From positions 1 through 50,231 of the forward strand of contig JAFEAJ010000048.1 in assembly GCA_018266455.1 (NCBI GenBank): 50,231 nt of DNA, given 5' to 3'. Origin of the DNA: Bacteroidota bacterium. GTDB lineage: Bacteria > Bacteroidota > Bacteroidia > Chitinophagales > Chitinophagaceae. This document shows, piece by piece, positions 28,601-36,614 of this stretch. The translations under genes and the position numbers were made by a program. Under the pieces are notes generated by a model. That model worked only from the letters and a program-made list of their open reading frames with translations. It had not been told where the DNA came from and searched no databases. How positions within the stretch are numbered: position 1 is the first letter of the stretch; each line of letters starts with the position of its first letter.

Positions 28601-30447
28601 ACCAGGCAGGTCTTATAGTAACCAGCCATGGCGGATGTACTGACACAGCATTCTCGAAAACCATTACTGTGCTTGGCCCAAATGGCAATTTCGATTATTC
28701 TCCTTTGCAGGGCTGTCATCAGCTTACGGTAAATTTTACTTTGACAACAAGCGATAATGTGACAAAATATTTCTGGATTTATGATCAAAACCATTCTGAT
28801 TCTTCAACCGTGCCAAACAGTGCTTATACCTATGATTCGATTGGCATTTACACACCAAAGGTCGTTCTGCAAAATTCAACAGGCTGCAACGTTTTGATCA
28901 CAGGAAAAAACCCGGTTACAATTATTGGCAGCAAACCAAAATTTAGTGCTGATAAAAAAGTGCTTTGCGACAATGGCAATGTTCAGTTTACAGATTCATC
29001 GTCAACAGTAGGAACTGTGAGCAGCTATCATTGGGATTTTGGCGATGGCAATACCAGCGCTTCGCAAAACCCATTACATTATTATGCTTCTCCGGGACAA
29101 TATTCAGTGAAGCTTGTAATCACCATGCAAGGCAACTGCCAGGATTCAGCAACAATGAATAATTTTATTAAAGTAGTTGCCAGCCCCTCTATTGCCATCA
29201 CCGGAGATGTTGAAAAATGTGCGCCTGCCATTATGAACTTCAAGGGCAATATTTTGGTGCCCGATACTTCAGCATTCAAATGGCATTGGGACTTTGCCAA
29301 TGGCAATACCGACACTTCAATGAGCCCTCAGCCACAGACCTATACAAATCCAGGAATCTTTATTATTCAATTGACTGCTACAAATAGCAGCAACTGCGCA
29401 ACCACTGTTTCGCAACAAATAAAAATTGATTCGATACCTGTTACCAATGCAGGGATTGATACCGCTATATGTGTTGGCCAAAGTGCATACCTGCATGCAT
29501 CCTCTTCTATGTCACCTGCAACTTATAATTGGCTGCCTCCTACGAACGGCACATTAAGCTGTACCGCATGCAGCAATCCTGTTGCAACACCTTCTGTGAA
29601 CACTACCTATTATGTTCAGTCTACAAATACTTATGGCTGCAGCACTATTGACAGTATATTGGTAATTGTTGTTCATCCTTCAATAATGACTGTTACCCCA
29701 CTTACTGATTCGCTTTGCATAGGGCAAAAAATACAGTTAAATGCATCAGGCGAACAGGTGTATACATGGTCGCCTTCGGCTGGCTTAAGCAATCCTTCAA
29801 TTGGAAACCCCATTGCCAGTCCCGACACTACCACAGTTTACCAGGTAGCAGGTTCCGATAGTATATTTTGTTTCATAAACAATGCATCCGTTAAGATATC
29901 AGTATTCAAATATCCCACCATTGATATTGGGCCAAAGGTGGTATCCATACCCGTTGGTACTTCATACCAAATCAATGGCACAGGATCTTCAGATATTGTT
30001 GGAATAAACTGGCAACCGGCTATTGGCCTGTCCTGCACAGATTGCCTGTCACCGATAGCTGCACCAATAAATACTACTACCTATACCATTGAAGTAACCA
30101 ACAATGGAGGCTGCACTGTCTCTGACAGCATCAAAGTGATCGTAACCTGCGATGGTGGCAACCTTTATGTGCCAAATACTTTTTCTCCAAATGGTGATGG
30201 CATGAATGATTGGTTTTATGTGCAGGGCAAGGGCTTAAGCAATATTCAATCGCTACAGGTGTTTAATAGATGGGGGCAATTGGTATTCGAAAAGAAAAAT
30301 TTTGCGCCTAATGTTCAGGAAGATGGGTGGGATGGATATTTCAATGGCAAAAAAGCACCGTCAGATGTTTATGTATATACAATTGAAGTTATTTGCCAAA
30401 ATTCACAGCTTGTTGCGTATCACGGAAATGTTACGCTGGTTCGATAA
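25621..30447 (+). CDS. Giant PKD-repeat surface protein with T9SS type B sorting domain
   Basis: 1608 residues. The signal peptide is residues 1-21 (ending IAEAQ). About fifteen PKD modules of ~80 residues follow (to ~1270), most with WDFGDG and G-x-Y-x-V-x-L. Module 13 has lost the motif. Most modules open with a GC and close with another Cys, suggesting one disulfide each. Three Ig-like modules with SPxxGLS/CTxC motifs follow (~1275-1505). The last ~100 residues (VPNTFSPNGDGMNDWFYV ... FNRWGQLVFE ... DGWDGYFNGK) are the T9SS type B (gliding CTERM) domain. The start is forced to TTG at 25621: an in-frame stop lies nine codons upstream with no ATG between. It is probably an adhesin or gliding-type surface filament, and the PorP/SprF gene starts 12 bases downstream. 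Confidence 0.92.
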   Translation: MNRKLLLIAIGLYLSAIAEAQVAGIKATPTTGCAPLVVAFQSTFTGTATSWSWDFGDIINNTSTSPSPTHVYNSPGTYTVTLTINGSSIAHQTIVVNSPPTVKFAVSDSIGCFPLSVQFTDQSAPGSSGAPIVSWRWDFGDGVLDSGVKNPFHIYDIANPVGFPVTLQVVDANGCAAVVPKTKYIVIPDGVSPAFDIIASVGCKTPITVNLNNKTTSPSGYPITYTWDFGDGSSFSTQTNPSHTYNSSGSFNIKLVAKSQKGCSDSLVKPANIVGGNVSSSFTAPDSICVNAPINFSNTSTPTPTVSNWDFGDGTTSNSISPTKTYSGANIFTVKLTNTFGSCIDSTIKKITVLAPATANFTASPVLNCDSVFTVQFTDQSTGASKWLWNFGDGTTSTLQNPTHTYKNYGSYNITLQAYNASNCGGTITKNQYIRSGKPFVNLSKLNSGGCAPFSFTPIVTDSAVDGIKSYAWDFGDGATSTAPNPPAHSYPAPGTYYVKLSITTNNGCTASTIDTVKVGTIKPVVSFTAAPATVCVNSPVKFTDHSTNSPDQWYWTFGDNGVSTQQNPTYQYTQPGTYQVWLRAYNQGCNDSASTSITVNPPLSKFIYTYSCSNNQPTFVFQDSSVGADTWAWDFGDGTASALKNPPPHTFTSGSSPYTIKLTTTNVGTGCSSTTSQIITTNNALWDFMPSSKTTCTNTIIYFSTAGGSFSQVKTFYFDFGDGTSINQLSSVGVHAYSKPGTYTVKEIITQLSGCTDTIIHANAVTINGPIANFGISSPLGCNSLNELFIDSSKSDGIHPIKQWAWDFGDGAVQTFTSPPFAHNYTKQGIYSVKLKVSDGTCSDSITKTNLLTVALPTALFNAVDSLSCPGAPIQFVNNSKGYGLTYTWDFGDGSPISNATNPSHPFPLGPYKVSLKVVDQYGCTASQNNYNVLVDTPYASFIMNDTFASCPPLTANFIFTGSYYKSLRWDFGDGGISNLVNPSHFYTLPGTYQAGLIVTSHGGCTDTAFSKTITVLGPNGNFDYSPLQGCHQLTVNFTLTTSDNVTKYFWIYDQNHSDSSTVPNSAYTYDSIGIYTPKVVLQNSTGCNVLITGKNPVTIIGSKPKFSADKKVLCDNGNVQFTDSSSTVGTVSSYHWDFGDGNTSASQNPLHYYASPGQYSVKLVITMQGNCQDSATMNNFIKVVASPSIAITGDVEKCAPAIMNFKGNILVPDTSAFKWHWDFANGNTDTSMSPQPQTYTNPGIFIIQLTATNSSNCATTVSQQIKIDSIPVTNAGIDTAICVGQSAYLHASSSMSPATYNWLPPTNGTLSCTACSNPVATPSVNTTYYVQSTNTYGCSTIDSILVIVVHPSIMTVTPLTDSLCIGQKIQLNASGEQVYTWSPSAGLSNPSIGNPIASPDTTTVYQVAGSDSIFCFINNASVKISVFKYPTIDIGPKVVSIPVGTSYQINGTGSSDIVGINWQPAIGLSCTDCLSPIAAPINTTTYTIEVTNNGGCTVSDSIKVIVTCDGGNLYVPNTFSPNGDGMNDWFYVQGKGLSNIQSLQVFNRWGQLVFEKKNFAPNVQEDGWDGYFNGKKAPSDVYVYTIEVICQNSQLVAYHGNVTLVR

Positions 30448-30459
30448 AAATCCTGTTAA

Positions 30460-31500
30460 ATGAAAACCCTTAACCAATATAAAAAAAATATCATCGTCTA
30501 TGTGCTCATGATTTTTTTAGCGCAGCAAGCTGTGTCTCAGGATATCCATTTTTCACAATTCTTTGAGGCGCCTTTGCTGCGCAATCCTTCACTGGCTGGA
30601 ATATTCGTTGGTGATTATCGAGTACAAGGAGTATACCGCGATCAATGGAACAGTATTACTAACGGTTACAGAACCGGATCTTTCAACGCTGAACTAAAAT
30701 CACCCGTAGGGCGAGGAAATGATTTTATTACTACCGGCTTGCAATGCCTGTTTGATAGAGCCGGTACCGCAGGTTTGACGACCACGCAAATTTTGCCAGC
30801 ACTTAATTACCACAAATCTTTGAGCGACCAGAAAACAATGTATTTATCGCTTGGATTTATGGGAGGATACGTTTCTAAAATGATTGATCGTTCAAAAATC
30901 ACAACAAGCAACCAATATAATGGAGGTGTGTTCAATCCTTCTATACCGGATGGAGAAACTTTTCCCAATGCCAATATCCATTACTGGGACGCAAGCGTTG
31001 GAATGAGCTTCAATACCACATTCGGCGAAAATCAGGAAAACAGCCTATTTTTTGGTGCTGCATTTCATCACCTGAACCGCCCAAGAAATTCTTTTTATCA
31101 AAGCGACATTGAATTGGACCCAAAATATGTTTTTTCTGCGGGGCTGAAAGTGAATATGGATGACTACTCATACATGACGCTCCAGGCAGATTATTCTACT
31201 CAAGGCCCTTCTCAGGAAACTATTGCTGGCGCTTTGTATTCTTATAAACTTGGGTATGATGCGGAGAACCCCCAATATATTTTAGGCGTAGGCGCTTTTC
31301 TAAGATGGAAAGATGCACTTGTGCCAGTGATAAAGCTTGATATGTTGCCGCTTTCAGTAGCTCTTAGCTACGATGTCAATATCTCTCAGCTCAAAACAGT
31401 GAGCCAGGGGCGTGGCGGCATAGAATTGTCTGTCTCTTATATTGGATTTCTGAATAGAGACAATAGCTCGAAATTTAAAATGCTATGTCCTCATTTTTAG
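30460..31500 (+). CDS. PorP/SprF-family type IX secretion membrane protein
   Basis: 346 residues. A signal peptide ends at AVSQ (about residue 26). DIHFSQFFEAPLLRNPSLAG is the characteristic start of PorP/SprF proteins, followed by YRVQGVYRDQWNSI. The rest is a beta-barrel pattern of alternating residues closing with GRGGIELSVSYIGF. In Flavobacterium, SprF is needed for secretion and surface attachment of the type B cargo SprB. Here the gene directly follows a type B cargo gene, so it is probably the dedicated partner of that protein. Confidence 0.93.
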   Translation: MKTLNQYKKNIIVYVLMIFLAQQAVSQDIHFSQFFEAPLLRNPSLAGIFVGDYRVQGVYRDQWNSITNGYRTGSFNAELKSPVGRGNDFITTGLQCLFDRAGTAGLTTTQILPALNYHKSLSDQKTMYLSLGFMGGYVSKMIDRSKITTSNQYNGGVFNPSIPDGETFPNANIHYWDASVGMSFNTTFGENQENSLFFGAAFHHLNRPRNSFYQSDIELDPKYVFSAGLKVNMDDYSYMTLQADYSTQGPSQETIAGALYSYKLGYDAENPQYILGVGAFLRWKDALVPVIKLDMLPLSVALSYDVNISQLKTVSQGRGGIELSVSYIGFLNRDNSSKFKMLCPHF

Positions 31501-31582
31501 TTATAAACAAGTTATGAAAAATAATATCTGTTAAGCTGTTTACAACATCGGCCTATAAGAAGACATTTATTTCAATAATTTG

Positions 31583-31590
31583 TAACTTTG
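31583..31590 (+). promoter_or_regulatory. -7 promoter box for the small T9SS protein
   Basis: TAACTTTG matches the Bacteroidota consensus TAnnTTTG and lies 42 bases upstream of the ATG at 31633. The -33 region is AT-rich without a clear TTG. It suggests the small gene is transcribed on its own, not only from the PKD/PorP operon. Confidence 0.4.
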
Positions 31591-31632
31591 AAATAATATA
31601 TCTATTTTGAATTTGTAAAAACCCATTCAAAC

Positions 31633-31974
31633 ATGAGGATTTTTTACATATTGTTCATTACCCTATTGACAACCCTTCAGGTGAAAAGCCAGTCGCAACA
31701 GCAGGCTGCTTCATTACAGGAACCGGATGCCAAACATGTAAAATTTTACCCCAACCCTGCATCGTCATTTATCACTTTTGATTTTCTTAAAGAAAGCGAC
31801 CAGGGCTATTCCTTCCAGATATATAACTTCCTTGGTAAAAAAGTGTACGAAGCATCTGCCAATTCCAAAACAATAGTAAACCTCACTGATTTCACGCGTG
31901 GCATTTACATTTTTCAGCTTAAAGACCAGAACGGAAGAGTGATTGAGACTGGAAAATTCCAGGTCAATAAATAA
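31633..31974 (+). CDS. Minimal secreted protein: signal peptide plus T9SS type A sorting domain
   Basis: 113 residues. The signal peptide (1-19, ending QVKSQ) is followed by only ~18 linker residues. Then comes a complete type A sorting domain: VKFYPNPASSFITFDF, YSFQIYNFLGKKVYE, LTDFTRGIYIFQLKD and a C-terminal GKFQVNK. There is essentially no cargo. It may be a small surface protein, a competitor or cofactor for the T9SS sorting machinery, or the remnant of a larger gene. It follows the PorP/SprF gene by 132 bases. Confidence 0.85.
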   Translation: MRIFYILFITLLTTLQVKSQSQQQAASLQEPDAKHVKFYPNPASSFITFDFLKESDQGYSFQIYNFLGKKVYEASANSKTIVNLTDFTRGIYIFQLKDQNGRVIETGKFQVNK

Positions 31975-32003
31975 TCATTGTCGTTGTTTGCTTTAATTCA
32001 GCA

Positions 32004-33176
32004 TTACAGGACTTCTGCAACCAGGAATTTCAGGTAATTTGTATTTTCCAATTTTCGTATCACTGGATGATCGGGCGATTGAGATTGGAAAACGACCTGG
32101 CGCAATTTTCTCTTGGCATCTTTGGCCGCCATATCAATAGTTTCCAAAAACAAATCCGGTTGAACCAGGTTTGTACATGATGACGTGACCAGAAAGCCAC
32201 CTTTTTTTATCAGCTTTATTCCCCTTAAATTAATTTCTTTATAGCCCCTCACTGCATTTTGAATATTTTCCCTGCTTTTGGTAAATGCAGGGGGATCAAG
32301 CATCACCACATCATATCGCATTTTTTCTTTTTCAAACTGCTTCAGCATGTCAAACGCATTCACCGCATCAAATTTGCAAAGCGTATCCAAATTATTGGTT
32401 TTGGCATTTTTTCTGGCCATCGCAATAGCTGCTTCAGAAACATCAAGCCCTTTGACACTCTTTGCCCCGTAATGTGCTGCGTGTATCTCAAAGCTGCCGG
32501 TATAGGAAAATGCTCCCAGGACGTCTGCATTTTCTACAATATGCCGGACTGCTCTTCTATTATCATGCTGATCTAAAAAATAGCCGGTTTTTTGGCCATT
32601 TTCCAGGTCAACATGAAATTGCAAACCATTTTCATGAATAACAATATTGGTATCGAAGGGATCAGAAAGGAACCCTTTTTGCTGTGGCAATCCCTCCAAT
32701 TCGCGGACTGGCACATCGTTTCGCTCATAAATACCTGAAGGAGAAAATATTTCTTTTATAGCATTGACAATTGCAGGTTTCCACAGATCCATGCCCAAGG
32801 CCAGTGTCTGGATAACAAAATAATTATTGAACTTATCAATAATAAGCCCTGGCAGGAAATCCGCTTCGCCAAAAACCAGCCTGCAATTTTCTGTATACCC
32901 AATCTTTTTCCTGTACTCCCAGGCTTTCCGGATTTTATTAAAGAAGAAACCATCATCGATTGTTTCATTTTCCTCACGGGTCAAAAGCCTTACTATGATC
33001 TGGGACTTGGGATTAATATACCCCCTGCCAACAAACTTTTTATTATGCGTATAAACTTCAATTATTTCGCCACCGGCACAATCTCCCCTAATCAGCTCAA
33101 CTTCACTCGAAAATATCCAGGGATGGCCGTCCCGGATCCTTGAACGTATATTGCTTTTGAGAAGTACTGATACCAT
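32004..33176 (-). CDS. RlmI-type class I SAM-dependent rRNA methyltransferase
   Basis: 390 residues. The N-terminal PUA domain (~1-75) contains GHPWIFSSEVE and VGRGYINPKSQIIVRLL. A central RlmI-like domain has GEADFLPGLIIDKF and NGQKTGYFLDQHDNR. The SAM-binding Rossmann fold follows (VLGAFSYTGSFEIHAAHYGA, VKGLDVSE) with VVMLDPPAFTKSR as the catalytic loop. E. coli RlmI methylates C5 of 23S rRNA C1962, and this orthologue probably acts on rRNA too, though the exact base is inferred. A TATTTTTG box sits only four bases before the ATG. Confidence 0.9.
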   Translation of the reverse strand: MVSVLLKSNIRSRIRDGHPWIFSSEVELIRGDCAGGEIIEVYTHNKKFVGRGYINPKSQIIVRLLTREENETIDDGFFFNKIRKAWEYRKKIGYTENCRLVFGEADFLPGLIIDKFNNYFVIQTLALGMDLWKPAIVNAIKEIFSPSGIYERNDVPVRELEGLPQQKGFLSDPFDTNIVIHENGLQFHVDLENGQKTGYFLDQHDNRRAVRHIVENADVLGAFSYTGSFEIHAAHYGAKSVKGLDVSEAAIAMARKNAKTNNLDTLCKFDAVNAFDMLKQFEKEKMRYDVVMLDPPAFTKSRENIQNAVRGYKEINLRGIKLIKKGGFLVTSSCTNLVQPDLFLETIDMAAKDAKRKLRQVVFQSQSPDHPVIRKLENTNYLKFLVAEVL

Positions 33177-33180
33177 AATG

Positions 33181-33188
33181 CAAAAATA
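33181..33188 (-). promoter_or_regulatory. -7 box directly before the methyltransferase start
   Basis: On the minus strand TATTTTTG matches TAnnTTTG and ends four bases before the ATG at 33176. If functional, transcription would begin at or next to the start codon, giving a leaderless mRNA. Confidence 0.35.
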
Positions 33189-33249
33189 GCTGAAGCCAGC
33201 TTTTTAGGCTGTAAAAAGAAGGCCAAGACATTTTGTCTTTTAAAATAAG

Positions 33250-33279
33250 TTGGCAAAGTTATTGACTATCCTAAATTTG
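33250..33279 (+). promoter_or_regulatory. grpE-dnaJ promoter
   Basis: TTG at 33250-33252, 19 bases of spacing and TAAATTTG at 33272-33279 make a good match to the Bacteroidota promoter. The leader to the grpE ATG at 33392 is ~110 bases. Confidence 0.55.
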
Positions 33280-33391
33280 CGCTGATTTTGGCAATTAAGG
33301 TATGCCTTATCAACAGTTTGCGCAATAAATGCGCTTATTGACTTAAAGTTTGCTTTTTACGTCATGCTCTATAGAAAAAAATATTTTACTG

Positions 33392-33970
33392 ATGAAAGAA
33401 AAACAAACAAAGAATAACGGCAAAACATTTAATGAGTATAATGAGCAGGAAACTGCCGGCTTTAATTCTGATGAAAATGTGTCTGGCACTTCCTATCTTA
33501 ACGATGAGGTCATCGAAGAAAATGCCATTGAAAAATTAACTGACGAGCTACAGGCTCAAAAAGATAAATACCTTCGGCTTGTTGCAGAGTTTGATAATTT
33601 CAAAAAAAGAAATGCAAAAGAACGAATCGAACTGATCCAGACTGCAGGGCGTGATGTTATTTATTCTTTGCTTGATGTTCTTGATGATTGCGACAGGGCA
33701 GAAAAACAAATACAGAACAGCAATGATATCATGCAGGTGAAAGAAGGCGTACAGTTGGTATTCAATAAACTCAGGGCCGTTTTACATAGCAAGGGCCTTA
33801 AGCAAATGGATAGTGTGCATACTGACTTTGATGTTGAAAAACACGAAGCGATTACAGGAATACCCGCACCAACTGATGAATTGAAGGGAAAAGTGTTGGA
33901 TGAAATACAAAAAGGGTATTATTTGAATGATAAAATTATTCGTTTTGCCAAAGTTGTAGTAGGAAAATAA
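33392..33970 (+). CDS. grpE: Nucleotide exchange factor GrpE
   Basis: 192 residues from the ATG at 33392 (an in-frame TTG at 33350 would add 14 unrelated residues). It releases ADP from DnaK. The acidic disordered N-terminus (~1-55) leads into the long dimerising helix (LTDELQAQKDKYLRLVAEFD) and the signature AEFDNFKKRNAKER. A C-terminal beta domain has DVEKHEAI and GYYLNDKIIRFAKVVVGK. The gene is followed 91 bases later by dnaJ, the usual arrangement in Bacteroidota. Confidence 0.96.
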   Translation: MKEKQTKNNGKTFNEYNEQETAGFNSDENVSGTSYLNDEVIEENAIEKLTDELQAQKDKYLRLVAEFDNFKKRNAKERIELIQTAGRDVIYSLLDVLDDCDRAEKQIQNSNDIMQVKEGVQLVFNKLRAVLHSKGLKQMDSVHTDFDVEKHEAITGIPAPTDELKGKVLDEIQKGYYLNDKIIRFAKVVVGK

Positions 33971-34061
33971 CTGACTGATGCGATGACCCGGCAATGAGGA
34001 TTTAAAGTCGCAAAATTATTATTATTACTATGCAGTTATCGCATCATTATATTAACAAAAT

Positions 34062-35222
34062 ATGTCGAAGAGAGATTATTATGAAATTTTAAGCGTATCA
34101 AAAAACGCATCTGCTGAAGAGATAAAAAAGGCTTACCGCAAAGTGGCCATGCAATACCACCCCGATCGTAACCCGGGCGATAAAGCGGCTGAAGAGAAAT
34201 TTAAGGAATCTGCTGAAGCTTATGAGGTGTTAAGCGACACAGAAAAAAGAGCGCAGTATGACCGTTATGGGCACGCCGGATTAAATGGCCGGGGCAGCGG
34301 GGGATTTGGTGGCAGCAATATGAACATGGATGATATCTTCAGCCAGTTCGGGGATATTTTTGGAGATGATGTTTTCGGTAGTTTTTTTGGAGGGGGGAGA
34401 AGAAGCAGCACCACTTCCAGGGCAAAAGGTGCGCGGGGAAGTAACTTGCGTGTGAAAATCAAACTGGATTACGAAGAAATCGCAAAGGGTGTTACCAAGA
34501 ACATCAAAGTAAAAAAGTATGTGAGCTGCAGCACATGCAATGGCAACGGAGCAAAGGACAAAAGCAGCATACAAACATGCGGCACATGCGGGGGAAGCGG
34601 ACAGGTGAGACGGGTCACAAATACTTTTCTGGGGCAAATGCAAACCGTTACCACATGCCCCACTTGCAATGGAGAAGGCACGACCATTACCGCTAAATGC
34701 CCTGTTTGCAAAGGCGATGGGAGAACTTATGGAGAAGAAACGGTGTCTATTGATATCCCGGCCGGAGTGCAGGAGGGAATGCAGCTAAGTGTAGGCGGAA
34801 GGGGAAATGCAGGTGAACGCGGCGGGCCTAGCGGAGACCTGATTGTTCTGGTAGAAGAAGAACAACACCCGGAATTGCACCGCGATGGGCTCAATGTGGG
34901 ATTCGAATTATTTATCAGCTTCCCTGATGCCGCATTTGGCACACAGTTAGAAGTGCCTACAATTGATGGCAAAGCAAAAATCAAAATTCCGGCCGGAACG
35001 CAAAGCGGAAAAATTTTCAGGCTCAAAGGAAAAGGGTTCCCCGGCGTAAACTCCTATGAAAAAGGCGATCAGCTTATTCATGTGAATGTGTGGACTCCTC
35101 AACACCTGACTCCTGAAGAAAAAACCATGCTTGAAGCATTAAGCGCTTCGCAAAACTTTCTGCCAAAGCCAGACAAAAACGAACGAAGTTTTTTTGACAA
35201 AGTAAGGGAACTGTTCAGTTAA
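34062..35222 (+). CDS. dnaJ: Chaperone DnaJ (Hsp40)
   Basis: 386 residues, full-length type I J-protein. The J domain (1-70) has the His-Pro-Asp triad at 33-35 (YHPDRNPGD). A Gly/Phe-rich region lies at ~75-125. Four zinc-finger repeats ([32 protein letters not shown]) span ~150-220, followed by two beta-barrel substrate-binding domains. It delivers substrates to DnaK and stimulates its ATPase. It is downstream of grpE in the same operon. Confidence 0.97.
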   Translation: MSKRDYYEILSVSKNASAEEIKKAYRKVAMQYHPDRNPGDKAAEEKFKESAEAYEVLSDTEKRAQYDRYGHAGLNGRGSGGFGGSNMNMDDIFSQFGDIFGDDVFGSFFGGGRRSSTTSRAKGARGSNLRVKIKLDYEEIAKGVTKNIKVKKYVSCSTCNGNGAKDKSSIQTCGTCGGSGQVRRVTNTFLGQMQTVTTCPTCNGEGTTITAKCPVCKGDGRTYGEETVSIDIPAGVQEGMQLSVGGRGNAGERGGPSGDLIVLVEEEQHPELHRDGLNVGFELFISFPDAAFGTQLEVPTIDGKAKIKIPAGTQSGKIFRLKGKGFPGVNSYEKGDQLIHVNVWTPQHLTPEEKTMLEALSASQNFLPKPDKNERSFFDKVRELFS

Positions 35223-35251
35223 ATTTTCAGGAGAGACCGAGCCTAGCCCGT

Positions 35252-35290
35252 AACCATTAGAATATTAAATCCATTAAGAAATGGTTTTTG
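35252..35290 (+). terminator. Weak terminator-like hairpin after dnaJ
   Basis: AACCATT (35252-35258) pairs with AATGGTT (35280-35286), with a 21-base loop and a short T-run to 35289. The stem is short and the loop long, so it is only a possible terminator, 30 bases after the dnaJ stop. Confidence 0.3.
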
Positions 35291-35311
35291 CTCTCGCTGT
35301 CATCCGCCTGA

Positions 35312-36118
35312 CTATAATCTTTTCAAGCCCCACCCCCACCTTAAAAAATCAGGCATTGCTCTTGCCCAGGTTGCCACATCATGTTTGCCATCATTAATCT
35401 GGAGATAACGAATGTCTTTGTCTTCATCATAACCTTTATCTACAAGTTCTTTAATAATATCCAGCGTATCGTCAATGGAGTCGATAATGCCATTGTGATT
35501 GCGGTCATCTTCTTCATCAGCAGCCCCGCATTCAAAAAAGAACTTCATCCAGGGATAATAAGCTCCTTTCCGTATCTGCTGGTGCATGATCCGGTGTAAA
35601 TCGTCCTTATAATGTTTATTATGCTGATCTAATGTGCGCCACCAGAAAGACCCAGAGAATACACCTACTTTTGAAAATTCTTTTGGATGGTTCCAGCAAA
35701 TATCAATTGCACTAAGGCCTCCAAGTGAGAATCCGGCAAATGCTTTTTCCTTAAATTCCGGAATCAGGTAGTTTGTCCGTATAAAAGGGAGCAGTTCCTC
35801 AAAAATAAAGTCCGAATAAGCAGCAGCTTTATCGCCCCGGCCTTTATAGTCAACGGTTTTAGCCGTTCCATATTCGCTTTTCCTGGCTTTGCCTGCGTGA
35901 ATGCCAACACATAGTAACGGAGAGAGCGAATCGGCACAATACATTTCTTTCAATATTTCTTCAAGCCCAATCTTTGCAAGGTCCTGGCCATCGTTGAACA
36001 GCAGTAAGCTAATCTCATCGGTTTTGAGCACATTCGCTGGCAGATAAAAATCAACTTTAACCTCGCGGCTTAAGTATTCCGATTGCAGTTCTATCCCCTC
36101 TTTCAGTAAAAAAATCAT
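35312..36118 (-). CDS. Cytoplasmic esterase, enterochelin-esterase/esterase D-like
   Basis: 268 residues, no signal peptide. It has an alpha/beta hydrolase fold with nucleophile Ser131 (FAGFSLGGLSA) and a C-terminal His in NDGKHDVATW (~250). The domain type matches the putative-esterase family (Fes/EstD-like). Around residues 204-217 is DDRNHNGIIDSIDD, an Asp/Asn pattern like a calcium-binding EF-hand loop. It reads away from a run of four genes that includes a second esterase, an ATP-grasp enzyme and a GCS2-type ligase. It may hydrolyse an ester or amide of the product of that cluster; this is inference. Confidence 0.82.
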   Translation of the reverse strand: MIFLLKEGIELQSEYLSREVKVDFYLPANVLKTDEISLLLFNDGQDLAKIGLEEILKEMYCADSLSPLLCVGIHAGKARKSEYGTAKTVDYKGRGDKAAAYSDFIFEELLPFIRTNYLIPEFKEKAFAGFSLGGLSAIDICWNHPKEFSKVGVFSGSFWWRTLDQHNKHYKDDLHRIMHQQIRKGAYYPWMKFFFECGAADEEDDRNHNGIIDSIDDTLDIIKELVDKGYDEDKDIRYLQINDGKHDVATWARAMPDFLRWGWGLKRL

Positions 36119-36614
36119 AAGGATTCAGAAAGTTTCTGGCTTTAAGTTATCGGTTGCATATCCAGGTCATCGTATATGAACTCCGGAAGATGGGTTGTCA
36201 ATTCCGAATTCCTATAACTACCTTTTGCCCTTAGAAGCTGTCCAAAATGATTTCAAGAATTTCAAATAACAGCAGTTCAACTTTTCCAAAGCTTGTCATT
36301 GATGATAAACCGGGTAGCCCTGTACGAGCTTTGGAAAAGATTAAGCCTGCTGGTTGCTCCAATAATCCTTTTATACAGCTTATTAGCTTGCTAAAATAAC
36401 AAAAATGCAAATAAACAATTTATTCATCTAAGGTCAATATCTATAAATAATCAATTTGGTTCTTTGTTGTATTAAAAATAAATTTGGTTGAAATAGATCC
36501 GGCAGCAGATTATACAAAACATATATCCCGGTTAGGCTTGCAGGTCTGTAGCCATTATTTCAATGGCATTTGGTGATTGAATTTTTGCGCAATATGCACC
36601 ACTAAAATAAATGT
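36119..36614. other. Intergenic region between divergent esterase genes
   Basis: 496 AT-rich bases. It carries copy 1 of a palindromic repeat (36276-36344). The remainder shows no ORF of interest and no clear TAnnTTTG box before the esterase start at 36615. Confidence 0.5.
36276..36344. repeat. Palindromic repeat, copy 1
   Basis: Perfect 13-bp inverted repeat, CTTTTCCAAAGCT (36281-36293) and its complement (36327-36339), separated by 33 bases. The outer sequences TTCAACTTTTCCAAAGCT and CTTTGGAAAAGATTAA are shared exactly with a second copy at 41295-41346, while the loops differ. It lies between divergent genes, so it is not simply a terminator. Confidence 0.8.

Noticed and set aside
33485..33500. 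TGGCAC-containing strings as RpoN promoters for the sigma-54 activator
   Set aside because: The TGGCAC occurrences I found here and elsewhere lack the TTGC element at the required spacing, and most lie inside genes.
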